Source of the DNA: Gemmataceae bacterium
GTDB lineage: Bacteria; Planctomycetota; Planctomycetia; Gemmatales; Gemmataceae
Reading direction: 5' to 3'
DNA: 9,858 nucleotides
Assembly: GCA_009691815.1 (NCBI GenBank)
Contig: SIAL01000103.1
Coordinates: forward strand, 1 to 9,858
Below, piece by piece: positions 1 to 6,839 of this stretch. Below the pieces are notes generated by a model that had not been told where the DNA came from, did not search any database, and saw nothing but the letters and a program-made list of their open reading frames with translations. The stretch's first letter is position 1, and each line of letters opens with the position of its first letter. The translations under genes were made by a program, and so were the position numbers.

Positions 1-900
1 TCCCAAAAATCGCAAGAATTGGGTAAGCCTCAATCGCTTCATGCCTTTGGCACTATGTCCCTAGCTGAGGTTGAGGAGGTAGCCGAGGCGGCTCCTGTTC
101 CCAAAATCGGCGGAGAACGGCCCATAGACAAGCTTTTGGTGGAACGGACGGCAAACATTCTCAAGGAGATTCACTTGCCACCGGTGAAGGGAGACACCCC
201 CGACGACATGTTTGATCCGGGGCTTTTGGGAACCCTTTGCGACCCCAAAAGCAAGGCGATTGAAGACGCCTCCCGGGCAGGCGCAGCCCCCAAGGATAAC
301 AAGGCCTACCAGTTCATGCAAAAAGTGCGAATCCACCTTTGGGCGATTTCGGGACGGGCGACGACCCCAGCGGAAATCGTTCCCGGAGTGCAAGCCATGA
401 TTGCCAAAAAGGAAATCCGGGCGGATTTGAATCTAAAGCTTATCCGGGGCGGATTCCGGGCGGCGGAGGATGCCATCCTCAAACGCAATGTGGAAACCAA
501 CCAGCGGAGCGTGGCCCTGATCCTAGGCCTTTTGGATGAAGACCTATCGGAATTGGAAGCATTAGGGGAAGAAAAGGACAAGCTTACACCCTATTGGCGG
601 GCAAATTTCGACTACATCACCGCAAAGTTAGAGGCGGAAACCTCTTACATTTGGGAGTATGAGTCGATGTTGGGGCAAATGCGAAAAGAAGCCCCGGCAC
701 GCGATCCCAAGATTCATGGTGGTTGGGATTTGGCCTCCATTCCCAACCCACAGGGTGACAGTAAGGGCAAAAAACTGGCCAAATCGAGCAAAAAAGCCTT
801 TGATGCCCTGAGCAAACAATATCCCAACACCCCGTGGGACATCCTCGCCCGCCGGGAAAAGGGGACGGCCCTTGGGCTGGAATGGCAACCGGTACCCTAA
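1..900 (+). CDS. Unrecognised planctomycete-type protein, C-terminal part
   Basis: The frame is open from the first base of the window, so this is the last 299 residues of a longer protein; the TTG at 19 is only the first start-like codon in view, not a believable start. The visible part is soluble, rich in charged residues and mostly helical in character, with no membrane segment and no catalytic motif I can name. It ends with a stretch containing YPNTPWDILARRE and then ALGLEW. I associate a similar 'TPW..LA.RE...LG..W' ending with large planctomycete proteins, some of them with von Willebrand factor A domains, but this is from memory and the domain itself is not visible here. The gene is followed by a 206-base gap before pstB, so it is probably not part of the phosphate operon. 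Function unknown; that it is a real gene is fairly sure from the long clean frame. Confidence 0.75.
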   Translation, partial: SQKSQELGKPQSLHAFGTMSLAEVEEVAEAAPVPKIGGERPIDKLLVERTANILKEIHLPPVKGDTPDDMFDPGLLGTLCDPKSKAIEDASRAGAAPKDNKAYQFMQKVRIHLWAISGRATTPAEIVPGVQAMIAKKEIRADLNLKLIRGGFRAAEDAILKRNVETNQRSVALILGLLDEDLSELEALGEEKDKLTPYWRANFDYITAKLEAETSYIWEYESMLGQMRKEAPARDPKIHGGWDLASIPNPQGDSKGKKLAKSSKKAFDALSKQYPNTPWDILARREKGTALGLEWQPVP

Positions 901-913
901 CTTTTCCGCTTTC

Positions 914-929
914 AAAGCCCGGCGGCTTT
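914..929 (+). terminator. Possible hairpin behind the first gene
   Basis: A perfect 6-bp inverted repeat AAAGCC / GGCTTT encloses a CGGC loop, 14 bases after the stop of the first gene. An outer TCCG (905-908) / CGGA (934-937) pair could extend it across an internal loop. There is no run of T behind it, so an intrinsic terminator is not proven; it may be a transcript-end stabilising hairpin or chance. Confidence 0.25.
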
Positions 930-1106
930 CATTCGGAGCCCAACTTGGGACTTACCCCGGTCCATGGCCCGGAACACCTTCGGTTTGGACCTCCTATTCC
1001 GTTTTGGGTTCATTCCCTTTTTGCCGAATCAACATCATTTCTTCACATTCGCCTCCTAAGTTATTCCCATAGAGGTTTGCCGAATTCTTCACCCTTTTTG
1101 GTCCCT

Positions 1107-1943
1107 ATGTCGACCCTTAACTACTCCTCGATTATCTCGGAAAGGTCCCGAATTGGCCGGGGGCCTACGGGGGTTTCCCAAGGCGAAACCACAACCAAAT
1201 TCAAGGTGGAAAATCTCTCTTTTTGGTATGGCGCCAAGCAAGCCCTCCATGACATCTCCATGGATATTCCCCAACATTCGGTCATGGCCCTGATTGGTCC
1301 CTCGGGTTGTGGAAAAAGCACCTTCTTGCGCTGCCTTAACCGGATGAACGATTTTATCGAGTCGGCCCGGCAAACCGGCCACATCAAACTCGATGGCGAA
1401 GATATTCATGGCCGGGGCATCAACTTGGTGGCGCTACGCCAAAGAGTCGGCATGGTTTTTCAGCGATCCAACCCGTTTCCAAAGACGATCTATGAAAATG
1501 TGGTGTTTGGGCCGCGCGTCGCAGGCCTTTCCAACCGCACCCAATTGATGGAGATTTGCGAACGCTGCCTCCGCTCGGCCGCCCTTTGGGACGAGGTGAA
1601 AGATCGACTGAATGAGCCGGCCCTTTCCCTTTCGGGGGGACAGTCCCAACGACTCTGTATCGCCCGGGCTTTGGCCACCAACCCGGAGGTTATCCTTCTC
1701 GATGAACCGGCCAGCGCCCTTGATCCTGTTTCCACCTCGCGCATTGAGGATTTGATTTTTGAACTCAAGCGGGATTACACGATTGTCATCGTCACCCACA
1801 ATATGCAGCAGGCGGCCAGGGTCAGCGACAATACAGCATTCTTTTTCCAAGGCAGAGTTATCGAAGTGGGGTCGACAGATCAAATGTATACCCGACCTCA
1901 GGTGAAGCAGACCGAGGACTATATCACAGGCCGATTCGGTTAA
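1107..1943 (+). CDS. pstB: PstB, phosphate ABC transporter ATPase
   Basis: This is the ATP-hydrolysing subunit of the high-affinity phosphate importer PstSCAB, acting on the cytoplasmic face of the inner membrane with the PstC/PstA permease. In the 278-residue product the Walker A motif GPSGCGKST is at 64-72, the Q-loop region MVFQRSNPFPKTIYEN starts at 116 and matches the PstB-specific NPFP..IY pattern, the ABC signature LSGGQSQ is at 175-181, Walker B VILLDE at 195-200 and the switch histidine H231 in THNMQQA. The frame is open back to 834, but that stretch overlaps the first gene and is low-complexity; ATG 1107 leaves about 30 residues before the conserved core, a modest extension. No Shine-Dalgarno sequence precedes it, so a later start is possible. 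pstS, pstC and pstA are not upstream as in the usual operon; phoU follows after 32 bases. The signature has S180 where most PstB proteins have Q (LSGGQQQ). Confidence 0.95.
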   Translation: MSTLNYSSIISERSRIGRGPTGVSQGETTTKFKVENLSFWYGAKQALHDISMDIPQHSVMALIGPSGCGKSTFLRCLNRMNDFIESARQTGHIKLDGEDIHGRGINLVALRQRVGMVFQRSNPFPKTIYENVVFGPRVAGLSNRTQLMEICERCLRSAALWDEVKDRLNEPALSLSGGQSQRLCIARALATNPEVILLDEPASALDPVSTSRIEDLIFELKRDYTIVIVTHNMQQAARVSDNTAFFFQGRVIEVGSTDQMYTRPQVKQTEDYITGRFG

Positions 1944-1975
1944 TTGGATTTTAAGACTGGAGATTTTCCAAAACC

Positions 1976-2656
1976 ATGTCAAAACACCTTGCCAGAGATC
2001 TGGATACCCTGCAAAAGGACATTTTGACCCTTGCCGGGATCGTGGAGGCCGCGGTCCACAAAGCCATGCGGTCCATCATCGAACGGAGTTCAATCCTTGC
2101 CCAAGAGGTAATTGAAGGGGACGATGTTATCGACCGTGAGGAAAACCACATCGATGAGGAATGCCTCAAAATCTTGGCGCTACACCAACCCGTTGCCACC
2201 GACCTTCGCCATATCACCTCGGCCATGATGATAGTGGTGGATCTCGAACGGATGGGGGACTTGGCGGAGGAAATCGCTCAACAGGGGCTACACCTGATCC
2301 AAACTTATGATTGGAGTGTTCCCGAAAAACTGCAAAAACTCAGCGACCTTGCCACCCTTTTGGTCCGTAACAGCCTCGACGCCTTTGTGCGAATCGACAC
2401 GGACTTGGCGAGGCTGGTGATTCGCATGGAAAACCAAGCTAGTCTTTTGGTGGACGAACTCATCGCCGGGGTCATTCAAAGTATGCAAACCGGTGGCAGC
2501 ACAATCAGCCCGGGCATATCCTTTTTTACGATCACCAAAGCCCTCGAGCGGATTGCCAATCACGCCACAAACATTGCCGAGGATGTTATCTATCTCGCCG
2601 AGGGTGAAGTGGTCCGCCATGGCGGACAGGCCGCCCCTGTGCGGGAAAGGGGATAG
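1976..2656 (+). CDS. phoU: PhoU, phosphate signalling regulator
   Basis: PhoU is a cytoplasmic all-helical protein that couples the Pst transporter to the PhoR/PhoB two-component system and keeps the Pho regulon off when phosphate is plentiful. The 226-residue product has the two expected PhoU repeats of three helices each. The first metal-binding motif is DLERMGD (89-95), following a MMIVVDLERMGD helix; the second is ALERIANHATNIAEDVIY (189-206), followed by LAEGEVVRH as in many PhoU proteins. The usual aspartate of the second E/D-x-x-x-D motif is asparagine here (N195). ATG 1976 gives the normal family length; a GGAG lies 13 bases upstream, further than ideal. It sits between pstB and a PhoB-type regulator, which agrees with its role. 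Confidence 0.95.
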   Translation: MSKHLARDLDTLQKDILTLAGIVEAAVHKAMRSIIERSSILAQEVIEGDDVIDREENHIDEECLKILALHQPVATDLRHITSAMMIVVDLERMGDLAEEIAQQGLHLIQTYDWSVPEKLQKLSDLATLLVRNSLDAFVRIDTDLARLVIRMENQASLLVDELIAGVIQSMQTGGSTISPGISFFTITKALERIANHATNIAEDVIYLAEGEVVRHGGQAAPVRERG

Positions 2657-2724
2657 TTCAAGGTGCTTTGGATTAGAATCCGGCAACCATAAAGATTGAC
2701 AAGGCAACCAAAAACGAGGGTCAA

Positions 2725-3450
2725 ATGACCGAGACAACAACCGATTCCTTGGTGAAACAAAAGTCCGAATCCATCCTCATCATTGAAGATGAAAAGTCGC
2801 TTGCGGATGTCGTTGCCTACAACCTGAAAAAAGGGGGATTTGAGGTCCACATTTGTCACGATGGACGGGAAGGATTGGCAAAGGCGCGAACCCTTTTGCC
2901 CAATTTTATCCTCTTGGACATCATGCTCCCCGGCATGCAGGGCACCGAAGTGCTTCGAGAACTCAAGGCAAAAAAAACCACGCGAGATATTCCGGTCATC
3001 ATTATCTCGGCAAAATCCCAAGAAACAGATCAAGTAAGTGGTTTTAATCTGGGCGCTGAGGACTATGTCACCAAACCCTTCAGCGTGAAGGTCTTGATTC
3101 AAAAAATCCGGGTTCACCAAAAACGAACCGGGGTTGTCGAAGAGTTGGGCGGCAAAAATACCGACACCATCGAACATCGGGATGTAAAGATTGACCGAAT
3201 TAGGCATAAAGCCTATTTAATGGGCGAGGAAATGGACCTCACCCCTACCGAATTTCGGATGGTGGAAATCCTTCTTCGAAATCCAGGCCGGGCTTTCAGC
3301 CGAAACCAACTCATGTCTAGCGCCATCGGGGAAGGCGCCATCGTTTTAGAAAGAACTATCGATGTGCATGTAAAAACCATTCGGCGAAAACTGGGAAACC
3401 CGGACCTGATTGAAACCGTCCGGGGGTTGGGATACCGCTTTCTTGAGTAA
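2725..3450 (+). CDS. PhoB/OmpR-family response regulator
   Basis: This is a DNA-binding two-component response regulator, very likely the phosphate-regulon activator PhoB given its position behind pstB and phoU, although regulators of this family cannot be told apart with certainty by sequence alone. The receiver domain covers about residues 16-132: the acidic pocket E21/D22, phospho-acceptor D65 in FILLDIMLPG, switch serine S95, aromatic switch Y114 and the invariant K117 in VTKPF are all present. The C-terminal winged-helix domain (about 143-241) shows LTPTEF, then the recognition-helix region ERTIDVHVKTIRRKLG and the typical end ETVRGLGYRF. The product is 241 residues with about 15 extra residues before the receiver. 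GAGGG at 2716-2720 supports ATG 2725. The partner histidine kinase (PhoR) is not next to it. I leave the symbol empty because phoB and phoP are both used for such orthologues. Confidence 0.93.
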   Translation: MTETTTDSLVKQKSESILIIEDEKSLADVVAYNLKKGGFEVHICHDGREGLAKARTLLPNFILLDIMLPGMQGTEVLRELKAKKTTRDIPVIIISAKSQETDQVSGFNLGAEDYVTKPFSVKVLIQKIRVHQKRTGVVEELGGKNTDTIEHRDVKIDRIRHKAYLMGEEMDLTPTEFRMVEILLRNPGRAFSRNQLMSSAIGEGAIVLERTIDVHVKTIRRKLGNPDLIETVRGLGYRFLE

Positions 3451-3584
3451 CACCGTTAACTTCACTAGAAATTGACGCTTTATTCATCTGTTCCACACCA
3501 TCTCTTCATCGGCTTGTGCGATACTAGGAAATATAGCCCGGCGCTAAGGGAGTTTGCCGGGTTCTCCGCTAGGGGTTTCCTGAA

Positions 3585-4100
3585 ATGCACGATGCCCTTG
3601 TCCTTTCCGACCTCCATCTGGGGGCCCCAAATTGTCAGCATCAATTCCTATCGCTTTTTCTTGGGTGTATTCTCGATGGCACCATCTCAACCAAAAAAAT
3701 CCTCCTGAACGGCGATACCTTCGACTCGATGGATTTTCGCCGTCTATCCCCATCTCATTGGAACATCTTCGAGCAAATTCGGGAGCTTTCCGAAGTTCTT
3801 CCGGTTCGCTGGATTTATGGGAACCATGACAGTCCCAAAAAATCCTTTGTGACCCTGCTTGGAACCGAAATGCTCGAAGAGTATGTTTTGCACTCGGGGG
3901 GCCGCCGAATGCTTGTTTTGCACGGTCATCCGTTCGACACTTTTCTCGAACGCCACGCAAAATTAACCCTTGTAGCCGATTGCGCCTATCGGATGCTGCA
4001 ACTCCTCGACCCAAGCCTTTCGGTGGCGCGATTTGCCAAACGGACCAGCAAGTCGTTCCTTCGTTGCACTGATAAGATTCGGACCGAGGCGACCCGTTAA
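3585..4100 (+). CDS. Metallophosphoesterase, N-terminal fragment as the sequence stands
   Basis: This is the 171-residue product made if the TAA at 4098 is respected. It carries four of the five conserved metal-binding blocks (D9-x-H11, D44, GNHD at 79-82, H113-x-H115) and stops twelve residues before where GHTH should come. LpxH-like enzymes are normally about 240-270 residues, so this is a truncation and not a short family member. Confidence 0.6.
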   Translation: MHDALVLSDLHLGAPNCQHQFLSLFLGCILDGTISTKKILLNGDTFDSMDFRRLSPSHWNIFEQIRELSEVLPVRWIYGNHDSPKKSFVTLLGTEMLEEYVLHSGGRRMLVLHGHPFDTFLERHAKLTLVADCAYRMLQLLDPSLSVARFAKRTSKSFLRCTDKIRTEATR

Positions 4101-4115
4101 GCCCTCTCGAAGCAA

Positions 4116-4355
4116 ATGGATGGTGTGATCTGCGGGCACACGCACAGGGCGATCACCGAAGAAGGTGGATTATTTGGATACTATAACTCTGGCTGTTGGA
4201 CCGAAAATCCCTGCACTTGGCTTTCGGTGAAGGGCGGCGAGGTTTCACTGCGCGTGTTCCAGGAAGGTTTTTCCGAACGATTCCCGGTTCAAACGAGAGG
4301 CCACCCCGATTTTATGCCCCACTGGGAAGAAGCCCCTTTTGCCACCGCAAGCTGA
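4116..4355 (+). CDS. Metallophosphoesterase, C-terminal fragment
   Basis: This 79-codon piece lies in the same frame as the N-terminal fragment, five codons behind the stop, and begins at ATG with the family block MDGVICGHTHRA followed by the end of the phosphoesterase fold (NSGCW.E.P..W, then KGGEVSLRVF). No ribosome-binding sequence precedes the ATG, so independent translation is doubtful; it is best read as the severed end of the upstream gene. Confidence 0.5.
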   Translation: MDGVICGHTHRAITEEGGLFGYYNSGCWTENPCTWLSVKGGEVSLRVFQEGFSERFPVQTRGHPDFMPHWEEAPFATAS

Positions 4356-4408
4356 AAGAACAACCGCAACCGGCAAGGAAGGGGCCTAGAATGACCGCAT
4401 TTTCTAAA

Positions 4409-5362
4409 TCAGACGGATTCCGCTTGAAGGCGAAAATGGCCAAAGATCAAAGGTCGGGCCATGGGTTCGATGCGAAGGACCACATCCCCCCCCTGAAAAA
4501 GGCGCACCGCCCCGGTGGATTGACTGACGGTCACGGCGATGGCTCGGGTCGCCTTGGAAATGGCCGAGGCGGCGGCATGGCGGGTTCCTAACCCCATGCT
4601 CAGATTGTAGGATCGTTCAGGCGCCTCAACCCGCATACAACCGGCAATGGCCACCCCATCCCGCCGAATGATAAGGGCGCCTTCCAGTTTGGCCAAGTCC
4701 TTGATTTGTTCCCGGACAACGGGATTTCGAACATCCCGTTCGGCGGCGCTGTAACCCCGGAAAGGGTTGAAATTCATGGGGGAACTGTGCTTCATTACTT
4801 TTTGGGTGTCGCCCACCACAAACATGGTCCCGATCGGTTGACCCTCGCGCCCTTCCCGGCCGATTTGGGTGGCCAGATCGACCACCGCCTGAAGCGTTCC
4901 CAAAGGTACTTGAGTGTCTAGGCGCTTGAGCTCTTTGGCACTTAATAGCTCCAGATGATCTCCCAAGCGGATCACGCTTAGGCTGTCCATGCCGGGGTTT
5001 TCTTCGTCGCCGGATTCGATGCCGTTGTAAAGAACCACCACGGAGGCCCCGGGGCGAAGTTTTTCGGTACGGACCGCGTCGAGCAGTGCGGCGCTCATTC
5101 GTTCTTGAATGGGGGTGGGACCGGTTTCGATATCGAGGAAGCTAAGCGAAAAAAGTTTTTCGAGGCGGGTTCGTTCCTTAAGCGGGCGTTCCTGTTCGTC
5201 GTTTGCTTGGGCCACGAGAAGCGGACGGGTTCCCATTTCCCGCCGAACACTGGCCCAATCCAGAGGGCCTTCCGCCATGACAAGCACCGCATCCGCCGGA
5301 AGGCTTTCCGCAAGGAGCCTCCCGGCTTGAAGCAATGCCTGAAATTGGCTCGACAAGGCCAT
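4409..5362 (-). CDS. Diadenylate cyclase, CdaZ/DacZ-like layout
   Basis: The C-terminal half is a DAC (DisA_N) domain, the fold that condenses two ATP into the second messenger c-di-AMP. Counting from ATG 5362 (317 residues), the family blocks are REGREGQPIGTMFVVGD (about 168-184), NPFRGY (199-204), LEGALIIRRDG (226-236), GLGTRHAAASAI (257-268) and TVSQSTG (278-284). The N-terminal part (about 20-140, with RPGASVVVLYNG and DSLSVIRLGDHLELL) resembles the pyruvate-kinase C-terminal-like domain found before the DAC domain in archaeal DacZ/CdaZ proteins; there is no transmembrane segment as in CdaA and no helix-hairpin-helix DNA-binding end as in DisA, so a soluble enzyme is expected. The catalytic DGA motif reads EGA (227-229) and RHR reads RHA (261-263), so activity is uncertain. 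An upstream in-frame TTG at 5389 would add nine residues; GAGG 11 bases before ATG favours 5362 only weakly. It converges on the phosphoesterase with 53 bases between. Confidence 0.85.
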   Translation of the reverse strand: MALSSQFQALLQAGRLLAESLPADAVLVMAEGPLDWASVRREMGTRPLLVAQANDEQERPLKERTRLEKLFSLSFLDIETGPTPIQERMSAALLDAVRTEKLRPGASVVVLYNGIESGDEENPGMDSLSVIRLGDHLELLSAKELKRLDTQVPLGTLQAVVDLATQIGREGREGQPIGTMFVVGDTQKVMKHSSPMNFNPFRGYSAAERDVRNPVVREQIKDLAKLEGALIIRRDGVAIAGCMRVEAPERSYNLSMGLGTRHAAASAISKATRAIAVTVSQSTGAVRLFQGGDVVLRIEPMARPLIFGHFRLQAESV

Positions 5363-5445
5363 GATGGAGTAAACCTCGGCAGGCCGCAATCAACAGAAAG
5401 CCCAGAAAATGGCTTGGAGATGATTCTGACTGCAAACCTGAATCT

Positions 5446-5613
5446 ATGGAAGATAATCCTCATTCATCCTAAGAGGTATACAGGGAGCTTGAAACCCTGA
5501 TAGATGCCATTTCTTTTGATTTTTCCAAGGGAAACATCATGGTCGTTGACTCAGGTTTAAGGGTTGAGGCAAGGAATCCGGCCATTCAAAAACCGAAGGA
5601 TTCAAATGCCTAA
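5446..5613 (+). other. Doubtful small reading frame with an internal stop
   Basis: Between the two minus-strand genes, the plus strand has ATG 5446, eight codons, a TAA at 5470-5472 and then 46 further sense codons in the same frame ending at TAA 5611. The translation behind the TAA (EVYRELETLIDAISFDF, then GNIMVVDSGLRV) looks protein-like, but it has no good start of its own, no ribosome-binding sequence and no family I recognise. Its end overlaps the end of the GspF-like gene by 12 bases. It may be a decayed small gene or chance. The rest of 5363-5601 shows nothing else convincing. Confidence 0.2.
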
Positions 5614-6609
5614 CCGGTCAATTTGACCCAAATAGCTTGTGAAGAGGCGGAAAATAAAGAAAATGATGATGACCGCCGTGGCGGCCCAAAGGAATTGAGC
5701 GCCTAGGGTGGCCACGGTTCGTAAACGAATCCGCCCCTCTTCAAACGCATCCGTGGCAATCATTTCTAGAGACTCGGGCAGGGATCCACTCTCTTCCCCC
5801 ACACCTACCCTTCCAAGAAAATCGTCGTTAAAGAGTTCGGTTTGAGCAAGAGCCACGGATACATCTTTCCCTTTGCGCACCCGGGTAACCGATTTAGCCC
5901 CTTTGGTTAACCAATCGAGGTTGCCTGAGGCGTCAAAGGCCAATTTCAGGGCTTTGTCCCAGCCAATTCCCGTTTTGCTAAGAAGGCTAAGTGCCATGCT
6001 AAAATGGGCCAAGGTAAAGGCCCCAAGCATGGGCCCGATCATTGGAATCGAATGGAGAAAACGGTCAAATCCGCCCGACTTGAAGGCGTGTTTGAGGGAG
6101 TAAAACCCAACAGCTAACCCAATGCCAATGCCAAAAACGACGCCGAAATAAACCAGTACACCGGAGGTCCCTTTAAGTCCCAAGCCCAAGGGATCGTAGC
6201 CCCCCGCGTTTGGAAGAAAACCAAGGATAAGGATCAACAGGCCAATCACACAAATGGACAAACCAAATTGAAGAAGGGGCCAAAAGGACATTTGCCAAAA
6301 GAGCTGTCGGTTGGTTTTAATGGTTTCAAAGTGTTTGGTCAATTCCTCGCAAATTTCCGGGAGGTGGCCAGTTTGCTCAGCAATCCCAAGAAGTACCCGA
6401 ACCAAGGGGGGCCAATTGGGAACTAGGGTCATGGCGACTTCAATTCCCTCCCCCCGAGAAAGTACGGCATGAACGGTTTGGCAATCCAACCGAAGCGACC
6501 TAGGACCTTTTTCGCCTAGCTTTTTCCAGGTGCCCACTAGGGGGAGGCCCGCCTTCAGCGAGATGCGCAGGTTGCGGCACAACTCGATCCATGCACCATC
6601 GGAAGCCAT
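5602..6609 (-). CDS. GspF/PilC-family inner-membrane platform protein
   Basis: This is a polytopic inner-membrane protein of the T2SSF family, which forms the membrane platform that couples the assembly ATPase to pilin or pseudopilin polymerisation in type II secretion and type IV pilus systems. From ATG 6609 (335 residues) it has the two expected T2SSF repeats (about 5-108 and 190-300). Each ends in a related block: GIAEQTGHLPEI in the first and GVGEESGSLPESLEMIA (about 269-285) in the second. Transmembrane stretches lie at about 108-132, 149-171 and 303-323, the usual three-segment plan. The length is slightly below the 400 residues typical of GspF. The frame also allows TTG 6654, adding 15 residues; ATG 6609 places the LCRNLRISLKAGLPL helix at the normal distance, though its GGAG is only one base from the start codon. 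No ATPase (GspE/PilB), pseudopilin or secretin gene is near, so its partners and substrate are unknown. Confidence 0.85.
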   Translation of the reverse strand: MASDGAWIELCRNLRISLKAGLPLVGTWKKLGEKGPRSLRLDCQTVHAVLSRGEGIEVAMTLVPNWPPLVRVLLGIAEQTGHLPEICEELTKHFETIKTNRQLFWQMSFWPLLQFGLSICVIGLLILILGFLPNAGGYDPLGLGLKGTSGVLVYFGVVFGIGIGLAVGFYSLKHAFKSGGFDRFLHSIPMIGPMLGAFTLAHFSMALSLLSKTGIGWDKALKLAFDASGNLDWLTKGAKSVTRVRKGKDVSVALAQTELFNDDFLGRVGVGEESGSLPESLEMIATDAFEEGRIRLRTVATLGAQFLWAATAVIIIFFIFRLFTSYLGQIDRLGI

Positions 6610-6672
6610 TCTCCACCCATTGATAAAGGGTCGGGTTTTTTTTTGTTGAATCAACCCCTTGACAATCCAGTA

Positions 6673-6701
6673 TTGACTGGGGCATTTACCGAGATTACAA
6701 A
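6673..6701 (+). promoter_or_regulatory. Promoter-like element P1 (TTGACT-17-TACAAA)
   Basis: TTGACT (6673-6678) and TACAAA (6696-6701) are spaced by 17 bases, a good fit to a housekeeping sigma promoter with one and two mismatches. A perfect TTGACA lies 14 bases further upstream (6659-6664) without a matching -10 box. Transcription would start near 6708, about 200 bases before the next gene and just before a terminator-like hairpin. No experimental support. Confidence 0.35.
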
Positions 6702-6746
6702 AAAGCCCGACAACTTTCTTTTTTACCCAATCCTAGCAAGGTTGGT

Positions 6747-6763
6747 ACCCGTAACGGGTTTTT
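6747..6763 (+). terminator. Small intrinsic-terminator-like hairpin with T-run
   Basis: ACCCG (6747-6751) and CGGGT (6755-6759) form a 5-bp GC-rich stem around a TAA loop, followed at once by a run of five T (6759-6763). The run is only on the plus strand. It lies inside the divergent gap and behind promoter-like element P1, so it could end a transcript of roughly 55 bases or act as an attenuator for the gene at 6908. The stem is short, so termination may be weak. Confidence 0.4.
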
Positions 6764-6839
6764 CCTAAGGCATTCTGTAAAGGCCAAGTTGATTCTCTGG
6801 TGGGTGCCTTTGGGGTTGGCTAGGCCATTGGTTCGGGGC

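Larger units (their letters stand above)
3585..4355 (+). pseudogene. LpxH-like metallophosphoesterase interrupted by an in-frame stop
   Basis: Read through one TAA at 4098-4100, the frame gives a 256-codon product of the calcineurin-like metallophosphoesterase fold, of the kind usually annotated UDP-2,3-diacylglucosamine diphosphatase (LpxH-like, lipid A pathway). Both metal-binding halves are recognisable: SDLHL with D9 and H11, NGD with D44, GNHD at 79-82, HGH with H113 and H115, and, only behind the stop, CGHTHRA with GHTH at 184-187. The two parts are in the same frame and join without loss (EATR-stop-ALSKQMDGVICGHTH), so a single substitution, for example CAA (Gln) to TAA, explains the break. 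AGGGG at 3571-3575 supports ATG 3585. As written, the product lacks the last two metal-ligand histidines and would probably be inactive. It could instead be a sequencing error, a strain-specific recent mutation or, less likely, readthrough. The substrate is inferred from family resemblance only. Confidence 0.8.

Noticed and set aside
901..1106. Possible Pho box upstream of pstB (TTCACA- and CATT-like repeats around 1030-1060)
   Set aside because: No pair of 7-base repeats with the right 4-base spacing resembles CTGTCAT closely enough; the Pho box of Planctomycetota is also not something I can state.
834..1106. Upstream extension of the pstB frame to 834
   Set aside because: It would overlap the end of the first gene by 67 bases and add 91 residues unlike any PstB N-terminus; the conserved core starts near residue 31 of the ATG 1107 product.
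2696..2701. TTGACA as a -35 box before the response regulator
   Set aside because: No -10-like hexamer lies 16-18 bases downstream, and the gene is more simply read from the pstB-phoU transcript.
4098..4100. Reassigned stop codon (TAA read as glutamine)
   Set aside because: Well-supported genes here (ends at 900, 1943, 3450) use TAA as their normal stop, so a genome-wide recoding does not fit.
5105..5500. 131-codon plus-strand frame opposite the diadenylate cyclase
   Set aside because: It is the antisense shadow of a well-supported gene, with no family motifs and unusual basic composition.
5574..5603. Inverted repeat GAATCC / GGATTC at the end of the GspF-like gene
   Set aside because: The 18-base loop is long and no T-run follows on the minus strand; not convincing as a terminator.
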